Shown: one piece after another, positions 15,686 through 25,341 of the stretch
Layout of the letters: each line of letters opens with the position of its first letter
How positions within the stretch are numbered: position 1 is the stretch's first letter
Source: Flavobacterium croceum DSM 17960
Lineage (GTDB): Bacteria > Bacteroidota > Bacteroidia > Flavobacteriales > Flavobacteriaceae
Direction of reading: 5' to 3'
Length of the DNA stretch: 64,000 bases
Assembly: GCF_002917885.1 (NCBI RefSeq)
Contig: NZ_PQNY01000003.1
Span: forward strand, 170,458-234,457
Notes under the pieces: generated by a model
Databases searched by the model: none
What the model was told of the DNA's origin: nothing
The model's input: the letters and a program-made list of their open reading frames with translations, nothing else
Position numbers and translations under genes: made by a program

Positions 15686-18565
15686 TTATTTTTTTATAAG
15701 TTTAACCGTTTTTTCTTGGTTTTGATTATTTATTATTTTCACTAGATATATACCCTTAGCCAAATCTGAAATCGTATAATTTGAATTTTCTTCTTTTGAA
15801 TCAAATTCTTTAATTAACTGACCAGCTACCGAAATAATTTGAACTTTATTTGTAGGCATATTTAAGGTAAAATAGTCTGATGCAGGGTTTGGAATTAAAG
15901 CTATATTTTGAGTTGCAAAGAAATCGGTATTCAAAGTACTAGATTGATTGCCAAATACTCTAAACCCTCCAGCTTCTATAGCTATATTCATATTTGTATT
16001 GGTTACATTAACGGTAGAATTATCCATTAAATTTACCCAAGTTCCTGTATAAGGGAAACCTGCTGTAGCATTGTAAACGCTATCTGTAAAGTTGGTTAAT
16101 ACAAAAACATAACTTAATGTGGTTTGTGGAGAGGTTGATGTGTAAATATCTAGTCTTGGGTGTCCGGTTTGAGAAAAATTCCAAGCATGTTGCCCTAGTT
16201 CGAAAACATCTTCTGTTTTTTTAAGGTTAATAAGTTTTGCCCATGTATTATATACATTACTGCGATTTGAATCTGATAACCAATTGTTTGCCCATTGTGG
16301 TTGCGGTTTTGTATCTAATTTACAATCAGGATTTGTGAAGGATACATTTCCTGCATTACAAGTCCATAAAGAGCTGTCCCATCCTAAATCTCCAAAATGC
16401 CAAATCATTTTTGGTCCAGGAACCAATAAATGTAACGCACCCATTGCAGGAAGTCTTTGCAACGCTTTGGTTAAATTGCCTTGTGTTTGCCCAGATTCTG
16501 TTATAGCTTTATAAATTACACGCTCTTCGTCATGACTTTCTGCATAACCAATCATTCTTTCTGTAGTATCAGTAATTGAAGAAACATCTGCATAATTGCC
16601 TTTTATTAAATTCGCATAACCATCTGTTCCTTTTCTCCATTGCATGATACCTTTAATATCTCCAGATTTTAAATAATTTGCCCACTCTGTTTCTTCAGTA
16701 GCAGAACCTCCTACACCCAAATGCTCAAATATAACTAAGAAATTAGGGTCTAATTCCCACTGTTTGTCGGCATACCATTTAAGTTTTGCCACACGATCTG
16801 ATCGATATCCATTTGTACATGTTTCGTCACCTGATGTACATTGATTGGTAAAACCTTTGGTTAAATCCCAACGGAAACCATCTATTTTATATTCTTGAAT
16901 CCAATGTTTTATGGTTCTTGTAACATAAGTATTCGTTAAATTGTCTGGTTCTCTAAAATGATTTAAATCACTTCCAACGCCATAAGCATGTGTAGCGGTT
17001 TGGTTTATATATGGGTTTTCTGTTGTTGTAGCTACACTGTCTCCCCAACCATCACCATTCGCATCTTGCATCCACATACGCACTAGTGGTGAACGACCAA
17101 AAACATGGTTTAGAGCTACATCTAAAATTACTGCAATGCCATTTTGATGACACAAATCAATAAATTCTTTTAATTTTGAAGGCGGACCATATCTCTTATC
17201 TGGTGCCATGTGAAATACTGTGTTATAACCCCAACTCATATTACCTTCAAATTCCATTACAGGCATTAACTGGATAGCATTAATCTTGAGGTTTTTAAAA
17301 TAATCTATTTTATTTATCAAATCTTGATAGGTTCTGTTTGCATCAAAATCTCTTATCAAAACTTCATAAATAACTAAATCTTTTTTCTTAGGTTTCACAA
17401 AATTAAGAGTCGCTGCACTCCAAGTATATGGCGTTTGACCTGTTTGTAATACTGTAACTTCACGTTCTTGCCCTGTTGGATAAATGGGTAAATTAGGGTA
17501 TACTCCAAGTGTTTGTATTTCGGGGTCATCAAAAGGTGATAACACTAAGGTAGAAAAAGGGTCGGCAGTTTTTACAATAGCGGGTGAATTGGCAGGCCTA
17601 TCTGTATTATCACATACCCAATATTGATATGTGTAAACTTGTCCAGAAGTAAGACCCGTTATTTCTAACCAAAATTTACCCGTAGTTGGGTCTTTTTTCA
17701 TGGCATAAGCCCCTGTAGGTTGCCAATTATTAAAACTTCCTGCTACATAAACAAAGTCTTTGTATGGTGCATTAAGTACCAATGTTGCTTTGGTTGCATC
17801 TGACGAATTATAATTTATTCCATCTTCTAATCCTGTAGGCAAAGCTACTGAAGCTGGAGATACAACTTTTATCGCCGAAAAATTATATGTTTTGGTTACT
17901 CCGCTTTGGGTAACTTCTAATGTATAATTATTAATATCTAAGACACCTGTATCAACATAAGTAAAACTTGGGCTACCAGAAGATGCAGGCAATCCAGTTT
18001 GTGTATTTATTACGGTTCCGTTTCTTTTTAAAACATAATCTGCATTTGAACCAGAATGTCTTGCCGCTATTGTATAGCTTGTGGTACAAAGCTGGGTAGC
18101 TCCTGCAACAATATTATTCAATAAGGTTACTTGAAAAGAACCAACATTTAATACAATATCTTGCGATTTCTTATCACCTGTACCATTCTTAGCTTTAATT
18201 AAAAAACCTACTTTTGCCACATTTGTGCTTCCAAACAATGAAAAAACAGATGGGCTATAAGTAAATGAATACGTATCATTAGATGAGTTATATGTCATTA
18301 ATTTACTAGCATCAGAATTATCCCAAGTTCCATTACCATTGTATGAAACAGCTGCATTTGCAGTATCCAATGCCCAAACCCAAGCGTACAACTGGTTGTT
18401 TGTTACGCCCCAAATAGCTTCATTAATTGAAGATCCATTTACTGTAATTGTTAAAGCATCTGTACCCTCAAAAGTTGGAGTTGGTGATGAAGTGTAAGTA
18501 ACTGTTTGTTGCTGTGCGCTAGTTAAAAATGTAGCAAATAGGAATAATAGTAATATCTTTTTCAT
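15686..18565 (-). CDS. Secreted GH13 alpha-amylase with N-terminal carbohydrate-binding modules and T9SS sorting domain
   Basis: The start at 18565 gives 959 residues with signal peptide MKKILLLFLFATFLTSA; the frame could extend 20 residues upstream but that would bury the signal. Domains in order: two beta-rich N-terminal modules (about 20-260), a CBM48-like module (VYVAGSFNNWQPTGAYAMKK, about 290-350), a GH13 barrel (about 400-830) with nucleophile Asp567 (DGFRWDLTKG), acid Glu614 (VIFEHLG) and Asp679 (SHDEERV), and a C-terminal type IX secretion sorting domain (about 885-959, starting IPNPASDYF and ending VKLIKK). It would be exported through the Por secretin and anchored on or released from the cell surface, making the first cuts in starch. 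It is last in the susCD operon, separated from the SusE-like gene by about 208 nt. Confidence 0.92.
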   Translation of the reverse strand: MKKILLLFLFATFLTSAQQQTVTYTSSPTPTFEGTDALTITVNGSSINEAIWGVTNNQLYAWVWALDTANAAVSYNGNGTWDNSDASKLMTYNSSNDTYSFTYSPSVFSLFGSTNVAKVGFLIKAKNGTGDKKSQDIVLNVGSFQVTLLNNIVAGATQLCTTSYTIAARHSGSNADYVLKRNGTVINTQTGLPASSGSPSFTYVDTGVLDINNYTLEVTQSGVTKTYNFSAIKVVSPASVALPTGLEDGINYNSSDATKATLVLNAPYKDFVYVAGSFNNWQPTGAYAMKKDPTTGKFWLEITGLTSGQVYTYQYWVCDNTDRPANSPAIVKTADPFSTLVLSPFDDPEIQTLGVYPNLPIYPTGQEREVTVLQTGQTPYTWSAATLNFVKPKKKDLVIYEVLIRDFDANRTYQDLINKIDYFKNLKINAIQLMPVMEFEGNMSWGYNTVFHMAPDKRYGPPSKLKEFIDLCHQNGIAVILDVALNHVFGRSPLVRMWMQDANGDGWGDSVATTTENPYINQTATHAYGVGSDLNHFREPDNLTNTYVTRTIKHWIQEYKIDGFRWDLTKGFTNQCTSGDETCTNGYRSDRVAKLKWYADKQWELDPNFLVIFEHLGVGGSATEETEWANYLKSGDIKGIMQWRKGTDGYANLIKGNYADVSSITDTTERMIGYAESHDEERVIYKAITESGQTQGNLTKALQRLPAMGALHLLVPGPKMIWHFGDLGWDSSLWTCNAGNVSFTNPDCKLDTKPQPQWANNWLSDSNRSNVYNTWAKLINLKKTEDVFELGQHAWNFSQTGHPRLDIYTSTSPQTTLSYVFVLTNFTDSVYNATAGFPYTGTWVNLMDNSTVNVTNTNMNIAIEAGGFRVFGNQSSTLNTDFFATQNIALIPNPASDYFTLNMPTNKVQIISVAGQLIKEFDSKEENSNYTISDLAKGIYLVKIINNQNQEKTVKLIKK

Positions 18566-18773
18566 ATTTTTCTTTTTTATTGATTCTTTTTCCAAAAGCA
18601 AAAAATTATTTTTTATTTTGAACAAAAATCAATGTTACTAAAATATTTAAAAACTATCCAAAAAGACAAATTCAAGTGTTTTAAACAACTTTAATTTCAA
18701 ACTAAATTGATCCTAAAAGTGTAACTACTAAAAGTCTTTTTGAATAGTTTTTTTAAACTAAATTAAATTACAA

Positions 18774-19553
18774 TTACAATAAAGTAATTGTGTATGATTT
18801 AGCAGGAAATGCAACTGGGCTAGAGAGTGCATCTCCAAAATTAACTGTTATTTTGTAATCTCCAGTTACCGTAACAGGTATATCTGCCCCATTTTGATCT
18901 AATGTCAAATTATTTCCATCATCACCAAAATTCATAGACCAACTATCGTCTAATCTAAATTTGAAAGCTCCACCTGCTGTTAAATGAATTGTGATTGAAT
19001 ACAATTTAGTATTTAAATCGTAATTCATATTGGTATCTGTAGACCATCCTGTTGGAGTAGCACTACCTAAAATACCCCAATTTGGCCAAGAAGGATAAGG
19101 AGTTAATTTTATAGTGAAAAAATTTGACACTTGAGAAACAGCAGTTCCTGTTGTTCCTACCGTTGATTTGATTCTAACCTCAATGTTGTTTAAAACAAAA
19201 GGTGCAAAACCTGCATCTAAAGCGGCTTGGTTTAACTCTCCTACCGTAAAGTTTTTAAATTTATCGGTTGTAGTAGCAACTACCGTTGGAGATTGAAAGT
19301 TATTACCCGCAGAGTCAAACTCAATACTGTAATTTACTACTGTGTTTGTACCGTTGTACTTAGCATAATCCCACACAAATGTAGTTGCTAAATCTGCAGC
19401 GTTATCTTTGTTAAGAACTAATTCTAAAGCTGTTGGAGATTTTAATACTGGAGCTGAGTTGCCAGAAACATTATCTCTATCTATAACATCATCTGTACAA
19501 GATAGTAAAGACAGTCCAGCAAAAGCTATTATAAGTCTAAATATATTTTTCAT
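18774..19553 (-). CDS. SusE/SusF-like starch-binding outer-membrane lipoprotein, one C-terminal module
   Basis: The 259-residue lipoprotein has lipobox Cys19 (LSLLSCTDDVIDRD). The acidic residues just after Cys19 fit a Bacteroidetes surface-export signal. A SusE N-terminal Ig-like domain (SPTALELVLNKDNAADLATTF...) runs to about residue 150. One SusE/SusF-type starch-binding module follows, with NWGILGSATPTGWSTDTNM and FKFRLDDSWSMNFGDDGNNL; the aromatic and Arg residues there are the usual glucan platform. It is related to the next gene upstream, which has two such modules, so one probably arose by duplication and module loss or gain. It is not an enzyme. It should hold glucan near SusCD at the cell surface. 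Confidence 0.88.
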   Translation of the reverse strand: MKNIFRLIIAFAGLSLLSCTDDVIDRDNVSGNSAPVLKSPTALELVLNKDNAADLATTFVWDYAKYNGTNTVVNYSIEFDSAGNNFQSPTVVATTTDKFKNFTVGELNQAALDAGFAPFVLNNIEVRIKSTVGTTGTAVSQVSNFFTIKLTPYPSWPNWGILGSATPTGWSTDTNMNYDLNTKLYSITIHLTAGGAFKFRLDDSWSMNFGDDGNNLTLDQNGADIPVTVTGDYKITVNFGDALSSPVAFPAKSYTITLL

Positions 19554-19561
19554 ATTATAAG

Positions 19562-20554
19562 TTAAATTTTAGTTTTAGTATAAGTATGATTATTAAAATC
19601 AGCAGTTATAATATATTTTGCTTCTTCTGTAATTGGAATATTTGCTCCTCCTGATTCTAATGACAAATCATTACCATTATCACCATAATTTACACCCCAA
19701 TCGTGATTTAATCTAAACTTGAAGGTTCCTACTTTAAGCTTCATAACTATAGAATATTTTTGAGTAGTAGCATCATAGTCCATCAAAGTATCATTATCCC
19801 AACCTGTTGGTGTAGCATCACCAATAATACCCCATAAATTGGTAACTGGAGTAATAGTATAAGATTGATTTGCTAAATTTAAAACAATAGTATAAACTCC
19901 TCCATTAACTGGAATATTTGCTCCACCTGGCTCCAAACTTAAATTATTGCCATCATCGCCATAGTTTGTTGTCCAACTATTATCTAGTCTAAATTTAAAC
20001 TCTCCTGTAACTAGAGCTGTGGTAATAGAATATTTACCTGTTATTGGATTAAAAACCATATCAGTACTATTATTCCATCCATACTGAGTAGCAGAACCTA
20101 TAATACCCCAATTTGGTTGATATGGTGTAACTTTTATCGTTGCATAGTTTGAAACTCCTGATGTTTTTTTAACTCTTACATCTAATTGTCCTTCAACCAA
20201 AGCTGGAAGACCTAATGTTTTAGCAGCAGTATCTAAATTTCCAACTGTAAAGTCCATATACAAATTGGTAGTAGTACCCATTGTTACTGTTGTAGCAAAA
20301 TTTGTACCTGCCTTAGCAGCTTCTACAGTATAAGTAACACCCGTTCCTGCTGGGTTATCTGAATCTGTCCATACAAAAGTAGTAGCTAAAGTATTTAATT
20401 TTGCTCCGTCTAATACCATATTAAAACTTGATGTAGGAGCAATTAATTTAAAACCCGTTTCTTGCTGAACAGCTGGTGTGTCTTGTATATCATTTGTACA
20501 AGACAATGATATAAGACCTACGAAAGCTATTAATAATTTAACAGTATTTTTCAT
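19562..20554 (-). CDS. SusE/SusF-like starch-binding outer-membrane lipoprotein, two C-terminal modules
   Basis: The 330-residue lipoprotein (lipobox ISLSCTND, Cys19) carries an N-terminal SusE domain (about 35-145). Two tandem starch-binding modules follow at about 148-235 and 240-330. Each begins WGIIG(S/D)AT..GW and contains FKFRL...W..NYGD.GN.LSLE.GGANIP. The near identity of the two modules points to internal duplication. It lies 24 nt after susD and 8 nt before the one-module paralogue, so it is part of the same transcript. Function as a surface glucan-binding protein is inferred from the Bacteroides SusE/SusF paradigm. Confidence 0.9.
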   Translation of the reverse strand: MKNTVKLLIAFVGLISLSCTNDIQDTPAVQQETGFKLIAPTSSFNMVLDGAKLNTLATTFVWTDSDNPAGTGVTYTVEAAKAGTNFATTVTMGTTTNLYMDFTVGNLDTAAKTLGLPALVEGQLDVRVKKTSGVSNYATIKVTPYQPNWGIIGSATQYGWNNSTDMVFNPITGKYSITTALVTGEFKFRLDNSWTTNYGDDGNNLSLEPGGANIPVNGGVYTIVLNLANQSYTITPVTNLWGIIGDATPTGWDNDTLMDYDATTQKYSIVMKLKVGTFKFRLNHDWGVNYGDNGNDLSLESGGANIPITEEAKYIITADFNNHTYTKTKI

Positions 20555-20578
20555 TTTTATTGTTTTTATAAATTAAAA

Positions 20579-22168
20579 TTAATACCCAGGGTTTTGAGTT
20601 AAATTAGAATTGGCATTTAAAGAATTTGCAGGTATAGGGAAAATTTTCATATTATCTGAAATAGAAGTACCATTTTGAACATTTCCTTTCCAAGCCCAAT
20701 TATATCCTGTTGTATAAACATTAAATCTTATTAAGTCTTGACGTCTATGTCCTTCCCAATGTAATTCTCTTGCTCTTTCGTCTAAAAGATAAGATAATGT
20801 AACATCTGCCTGAGACAGAGTACTGCTATTTGCTCTTGTTCTTAAAGCGTTTAGATAACCTATAGATGTAGCATTAGCATTTTTGATAGTACTACCGTTT
20901 GTAGCTCCATCTTTTCTCATTTGTGCTTCTACATACATTAAGTAAGCATCTGCCAATCTAAATAATGGAAAATCTGTATCAACAAAAGTAGAATTTGGAC
21001 CTGGCACACCTGCTGATGTTTTGTTTGAGAATTTTTTAAGTATATAACCTTGTCCGTTTGTTGTAACATTAGTTATCTCTATTGGTCTAGAACCTGCAAA
21101 TATTGTATTTCTTGCATCGCTAGAAAAACCGTCAAATTTTTGAACAAATTGTTTTCTTAAACGTAATGCTCCTCCCCAGCCTCCAACGCCAAGTTCAGAA
21201 CCATTATTTTCTACAGAACCAACCTCTCCATTTATAATAACTGTAGTCGCTCCATAATTTTGAGTATGAACACCATCTGATTGTAATGTAAATATAAGTT
21301 CTGGAGAAGTGTGATTATCTGCTTTAAAATTGTTTAAATAATTGGTATTTAATGTATATGCACTACCAATAACATTAGAACACTGAGTCATACACTCAGC
21401 ATATTTTGGAGTTCCAATATATACCTCTGCATTTAAATACATTTTTGCTAATATCATTTGAGCCATTACTTTATCTAATCGGCCATATTCGTTAGCTCTG
21501 CCCGCTTTTAAATTTGGCATAACTGCATTTAATTCACTTTCTACAAATGTAAACAATTGTTGTCTGTTGTATTCTGGCCCATCAAAATCAATAGGGTCAT
21601 TTTCAGTAATCATAGCTGCTTTTCCAAACAAATCCATCATCACATAGTAAGAGTAAGCTCTTAATACTCTTACTTCATTACGATAATCGTTAATGTTTGC
21701 AATATCAGTAGCATTTGTAATTCCTCTTGAACTCAATTTCTCTGGTGTAGATTGTCTTAAAAAGTCGTTTGCAAAAGCAACTTCTGCCATAGTTCTACTA
21801 TAAATACCTAATAATAATGGGTTTGAAGCTGTCCAAATATTTCTATTAAGTTCTTTTGTTCCTTCATCATTTTCATAAGACCAAACTACCTCGTCAGTAG
21901 TAAGTTCTTGTAAATACCACAAGCAACGTCCAAACTGACTCGTTCCTGCATCAATTCCATCTAGAAAAGAAGAACCTGCTCCGCCAGTACCTGTTAAACT
22001 TAAATTGGCATATACTCCCGCTAGGGCTTGCTTGTATCCTTGAGGTGTACTATACAATTGCTCTGGCGTTAAATTTAGTGGATCTTCAACCGCTACATCT
22101 AAATCCTTTTCACAAGAATAAACTCCTGCTAATAGTACGGATAATAAAATATATTTTATTTTTTTCAT
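20579..22168 (-). CDS. susD: SusD/RagB-family starch-binding lipoprotein
   Basis: The 529-residue lipoprotein has lipobox Cys19 (AGVYSCEKDLD). The canonical SusD start of the mature part is present (DPLNLTPEQLYSTPQGYKQAL) with TPR-like helices around EVRVLRAYSYYVMMDLFG. The C-terminal RagB signature is DERARELHWEGHRRQDLIRF (about 463-482), followed by the usual FPIPANSLNANSNLTQNPGY ending. SusD forms the lid of the SusC channel on the cell surface and binds the oligosaccharide helix. It follows susC by 12 nt. The starch/maltodextrin specificity is inferred from the glycoside hydrolases around it. Confidence 0.96.
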   Translation of the reverse strand: MKKIKYILLSVLLAGVYSCEKDLDVAVEDPLNLTPEQLYSTPQGYKQALAGVYANLSLTGTGGAGSSFLDGIDAGTSQFGRCLWYLQELTTDEVVWSYENDEGTKELNRNIWTASNPLLLGIYSRTMAEVAFANDFLRQSTPEKLSSRGITNATDIANINDYRNEVRVLRAYSYYVMMDLFGKAAMITENDPIDFDGPEYNRQQLFTFVESELNAVMPNLKAGRANEYGRLDKVMAQMILAKMYLNAEVYIGTPKYAECMTQCSNVIGSAYTLNTNYLNNFKADNHTSPELIFTLQSDGVHTQNYGATTVIINGEVGSVENNGSELGVGGWGGALRLRKQFVQKFDGFSSDARNTIFAGSRPIEITNVTTNGQGYILKKFSNKTSAGVPGPNSTFVDTDFPLFRLADAYLMYVEAQMRKDGATNGSTIKNANATSIGYLNALRTRANSSTLSQADVTLSYLLDERARELHWEGHRRQDLIRFNVYTTGYNWAWKGNVQNGTSISDNMKIFPIPANSLNANSNLTQNPGY

Positions 22169-22180
22169 CGCTATATTTTT

Positions 22181-25114
22181 TTAAAATTTCATATTAACTC
22201 CAAATAGTAACTGACGTTGTCTAGGATAAATGGTACTATCTACTCCATTATTACCTATTTCTGGATCGAGTCCTGAATATTTAGTAATCAAGAAAGCATT
22301 TTGGCATCCTGCAGAAAGTCTTAAAGAAGCTTTTCCTTCTAACCATTTAGGGAATGTATATCCTAGAGTAATATTATCCATTCTTAAGAAAGATCCATTC
22401 TCTACATATAAATCTGACAAAACTACATCTGAAGTTGTATTGAAGTTAGTGTCTACTACTGATGTTGGAATGTTCCCTAGAGCATTTCCAGTAGATAATT
22501 GAGAATACTGAGCTTTGCTCGCTGCTACTTGATTGAATACTCTGTTACCTACAGAAGCTCTTAAATTGAATGAAAAATCAAGATTTTTGTAATTCATGTT
22601 TGAAGCAAAACCAAAAGTAACTTTTGGATCGGCATTTCTATAAATATATTTATCACTTGCATTGATAACACCATCTCCGTTCAAGTCTGCATAAGCACCT
22701 TCTATTGGTTTACCAGCATTGTCATACAATTGTTTGTAAACTAAATAAGAAAATGGAGCATAACCTACCATATAAGCTTGTCCTTGAGTACCTGTTCCTG
22801 CTAAGTTTTCACCGACTCTTATATAAGATACTTTTTTCAATTCTTCAATTTTTCTTTGGTATGCAGAAGTATTAAAATTCATGTTCCAATTAAAGTTTTC
22901 AGCTTTAACCGCTTCAAAATTAACATTAAATTCTACCCCTCTGTTTGATAATGATCCAATATTTTGCCATGAAGTATTAGAGAAATTACTACCATCTGCA
23001 GTTGCTACTCTAGCAATTAGGTTTTTAGAATCTTTATAGTAAACATCTAATGAACCTGTTACTCTATTATTAAACAATCCGTAATCAATACCTGCATTAT
23101 AAGTATAAGTAGTTTCCCATTTTAAACCACTACTCATTTTAGCAGATACCGCTATTGCAGTAGCTGAAGAACCAAAATAATATTGAGAGTTTGGATTACC
23201 TAAATTGTATATTTGAATATAATCATTATTATTTCCAACATCTTGTTGCCCTGAAGTACCTACTCCTAAACGCAATTTCATATCAGAAATAGTATTGTTG
23301 TTTTTAAAGAAATCTTCTTTCATTTTCCATGCAAAAGCAGCTCCTGGAAAGAAACCAGTTCTGTTACTACTATCAAATTTTGAAGATTTATCGGCTCTAG
23401 CCGTTAAAGTCAATAAATATTTATTTTTAAAGTTTATATTAGATCTTCCAAAATAACTTATTAACACTCTATCCCATTCAACAACTTTAGTAGGTCCAGT
23501 ATAAGTAGGATTTAATATGTTGTTTGAGTAATAATAATCTGAATCCCATTTTTGATAAGAATATCCAGCTGTTACATCAAAATTAAAATCATTGTATGCT
23601 TTATTATACACAAAATAAGCATCTAATAATTTATTTTTTCTCATACTTTCAGAATACTCATTGGTACCATAAGGAATATTATTGTTTGAAGCTGCTGTAG
23701 CAGCATTAGTACCTACCAATTTAGTTCTTTCTCCATTGGCCTCATCAAAACCAACATTTACCACTGCTCTTAAAGCAGGTAAAAAGTGAAATTTGTAGTC
23801 TAATTCAAAATTACCATAGTATCTGTTATTTTTACCAGTATCATAAGTTTGTAACAGTTGTGCAACTGGATTTCTTGGCGTTTGAGTAGTAAGCTCACCA
23901 TTTGCATGATTGTAATATTCAAAGAATCCGCCATAAATAGATGTGGAATCGTAAACAGGTTGTGTAGGATCAAATCTTATAGCACTTCCTTCAACACCGT
24001 CTGCAAATCTGTTTTTTTCATTGGTGTAATTTGCATTCAAACGCACTTTTAAATGATCTTTAAAAAAAGTTGGATTTAAAGCTAAACCAGCTGTTGTTCT
24101 ATTAAAAGAGTTTGTTAATCTTAACCCTTCTTGATAGGTATTACCAACTGTTAAACGTGTTGGAATAGCATTAAACAAATTACCTCTTACAGAGATATTG
24201 TTATCCACAAAATCTGTTCTTCTATAAATTTCATCTTGCCAATCTGTATTTGCGTTTCCAAGTTTTGAAACATCTAGTGGGCGGTATTGAGCTATTAAAC
24301 TTCTGTATTGATCTGCATTAAATACATCAATTTTTTTAACTAGACTACCAGAACCATATTGAAAATTATAATCTACAGCTAATTTTTTAGTTCCTTTTTT
24401 TGTAGTAATTAAAATAACCCCAGACGCCGCACGAGAGCCATAAATAGCTGTTGCTGAAGCATCTTTTAATACAGATATAGACTCTATAGTACTAGGGTTT
24501 ATTGAAGCTAAAATAGAAGTTGAACCTATATTTTTATCTGTATTATTTTCTATTGGCAATCCGTCAATAACAATTAAAGGATCATTAGAACCAAACAATG
24601 AAGAACCTCCACGTACTCTAATTGTAGAACCCGTTCCTGGCGCTCCCCCTCCAGAGTTTATTGTAACACCCGCTACCCTTCCGTTCAACAAGTTTTCAGT
24701 AGTTACAATAGCACCTTTATTAAAGTCTTTAGCAGAAATCACAGATACAGAACCTGTCGCATCTTTTTTCTTAACAGAACCATAACCTACTTGAACCACT
24801 ACTTCTTGTAGCGTGTTGGCTTCTTCTTCAAGTTTTATAGTAACACTACCTTGATTTGAAAAAACAATGGTTTGCTTTTTGTACCCCACCGAACTAAACG
24901 AAATTACATCTCCGTTTTTAATTTTTGTAAGTTTAAACCTACCTTCTGAGTCGGTAATCGTACCATTTGATACATTTTGTACCTTTACATTTACTCCAGA
25001 CAAAGGAAGCGAAGTTTTAGAGTCGATAACATTTCCCTCTAAATTACCTTGCGCATACATTCCGAAAGGAAGCAATAGTAATAAAAATAACAACTTTTTA
25101 TAAATTGTTTTCAT
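22181..25114 (-). CDS. susC: SusC/RagA-family TonB-dependent outer-membrane transporter
   Basis: The 977-residue protein has a signal peptide (MKTIYKKLLFLLLLLPFGMYA), a carboxypeptidase-regulatory-like domain (GNVIDSKTSLPLSGVNVKV, about 27-100), and the TonB-dependent plug with SusC hallmarks: ATGSVSVISAKDF, LLNGRVAGVTI, IRVRGGSSL and DPLIVIDGLPI (about 118-190). The 22-strand barrel ends in an aromatic residue (GVNMKF), as barrel-assembly signals do. It imports maltodextrins across the outer membrane using TonB energy. It is first in the operon susC-susD-two SusE-like-GH13. The upstream region carries a LacI-type palindrome and a 20-nt element shared with the MFS operon. Confidence 0.97.
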   Translation of the reverse strand: MKTIYKKLLFLLLLLPFGMYAQGNLEGNVIDSKTSLPLSGVNVKVQNVSNGTITDSEGRFKLTKIKNGDVISFSSVGYKKQTIVFSNQGSVTIKLEEEANTLQEVVVQVGYGSVKKKDATGSVSVISAKDFNKGAIVTTENLLNGRVAGVTINSGGGAPGTGSTIRVRGGSSLFGSNDPLIVIDGLPIENNTDKNIGSTSILASINPSTIESISVLKDASATAIYGSRAASGVILITTKKGTKKLAVDYNFQYGSGSLVKKIDVFNADQYRSLIAQYRPLDVSKLGNANTDWQDEIYRRTDFVDNNISVRGNLFNAIPTRLTVGNTYQEGLRLTNSFNRTTAGLALNPTFFKDHLKVRLNANYTNEKNRFADGVEGSAIRFDPTQPVYDSTSIYGGFFEYYNHANGELTTQTPRNPVAQLLQTYDTGKNNRYYGNFELDYKFHFLPALRAVVNVGFDEANGERTKLVGTNAATAASNNNIPYGTNEYSESMRKNKLLDAYFVYNKAYNDFNFDVTAGYSYQKWDSDYYYSNNILNPTYTGPTKVVEWDRVLISYFGRSNINFKNKYLLTLTARADKSSKFDSSNRTGFFPGAAFAWKMKEDFFKNNNTISDMKLRLGVGTSGQQDVGNNNDYIQIYNLGNPNSQYYFGSSATAIAVSAKMSSGLKWETTYTYNAGIDYGLFNNRVTGSLDVYYKDSKNLIARVATADGSNFSNTSWQNIGSLSNRGVEFNVNFEAVKAENFNWNMNFNTSAYQRKIEELKKVSYIRVGENLAGTGTQGQAYMVGYAPFSYLVYKQLYDNAGKPIEGAYADLNGDGVINASDKYIYRNADPKVTFGFASNMNYKNLDFSFNLRASVGNRVFNQVAASKAQYSQLSTGNALGNIPTSVVDTNFNTTSDVVLSDLYVENGSFLRMDNITLGYTFPKWLEGKASLRLSAGCQNAFLITKYSGLDPEIGNNGVDSTIYPRQRQLLFGVNMKF

Positions 25115-25149
25115 ACATTTTGTTTAGGTTAATAATTAAATTTAAAGTA

Positions 25150-25169
25150 CTTATACTTTTTACTTCGAA
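25150..25169. promoter_or_regulatory. Shared 20-nt element in the susC/LacI control region
   Basis: CTTATACTTTTTACTTCGAA occurs here, 36 nt before the susC start codon, and again at 26483-26503 upstream of the MFS gene with one additional T. Outside these sites the two regions are not alike. Confidence 0.6.
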
Positions 25170-25225
25170 TGTTAAAATTATGTAAATAATCTACATAAAA
25201 AAATGACATTTATTACAAACTGTCT

Positions 25226-25257
25226 CGAAAACGTTTTCGTGTTGAAAACTTTTTCAA
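25226..25257. promoter_or_regulatory. LacI-type operator candidates between susC and the LacI gene
   Basis: CGAAAACGTTTTCG (25226-25239) is a perfect 14-bp palindrome with a central CG step, the usual form of LacI/PurR-family sites. TTGAAAAC-TTTTTCAA (25242-25257) is a second near-perfect palindrome 2 bp away. They lie in the 227-bp divergent gap, so a regulator bound here could control both susC and its own gene. Confidence 0.7.
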
Positions 25258-25341
25258 ATTGACGAAAGTTTAGTGGTATTTTTTAGGTTATGAGAAAAAA
25301 AACATACCTTTATTGTCAAATAATCAGACTCGTACTTTATA

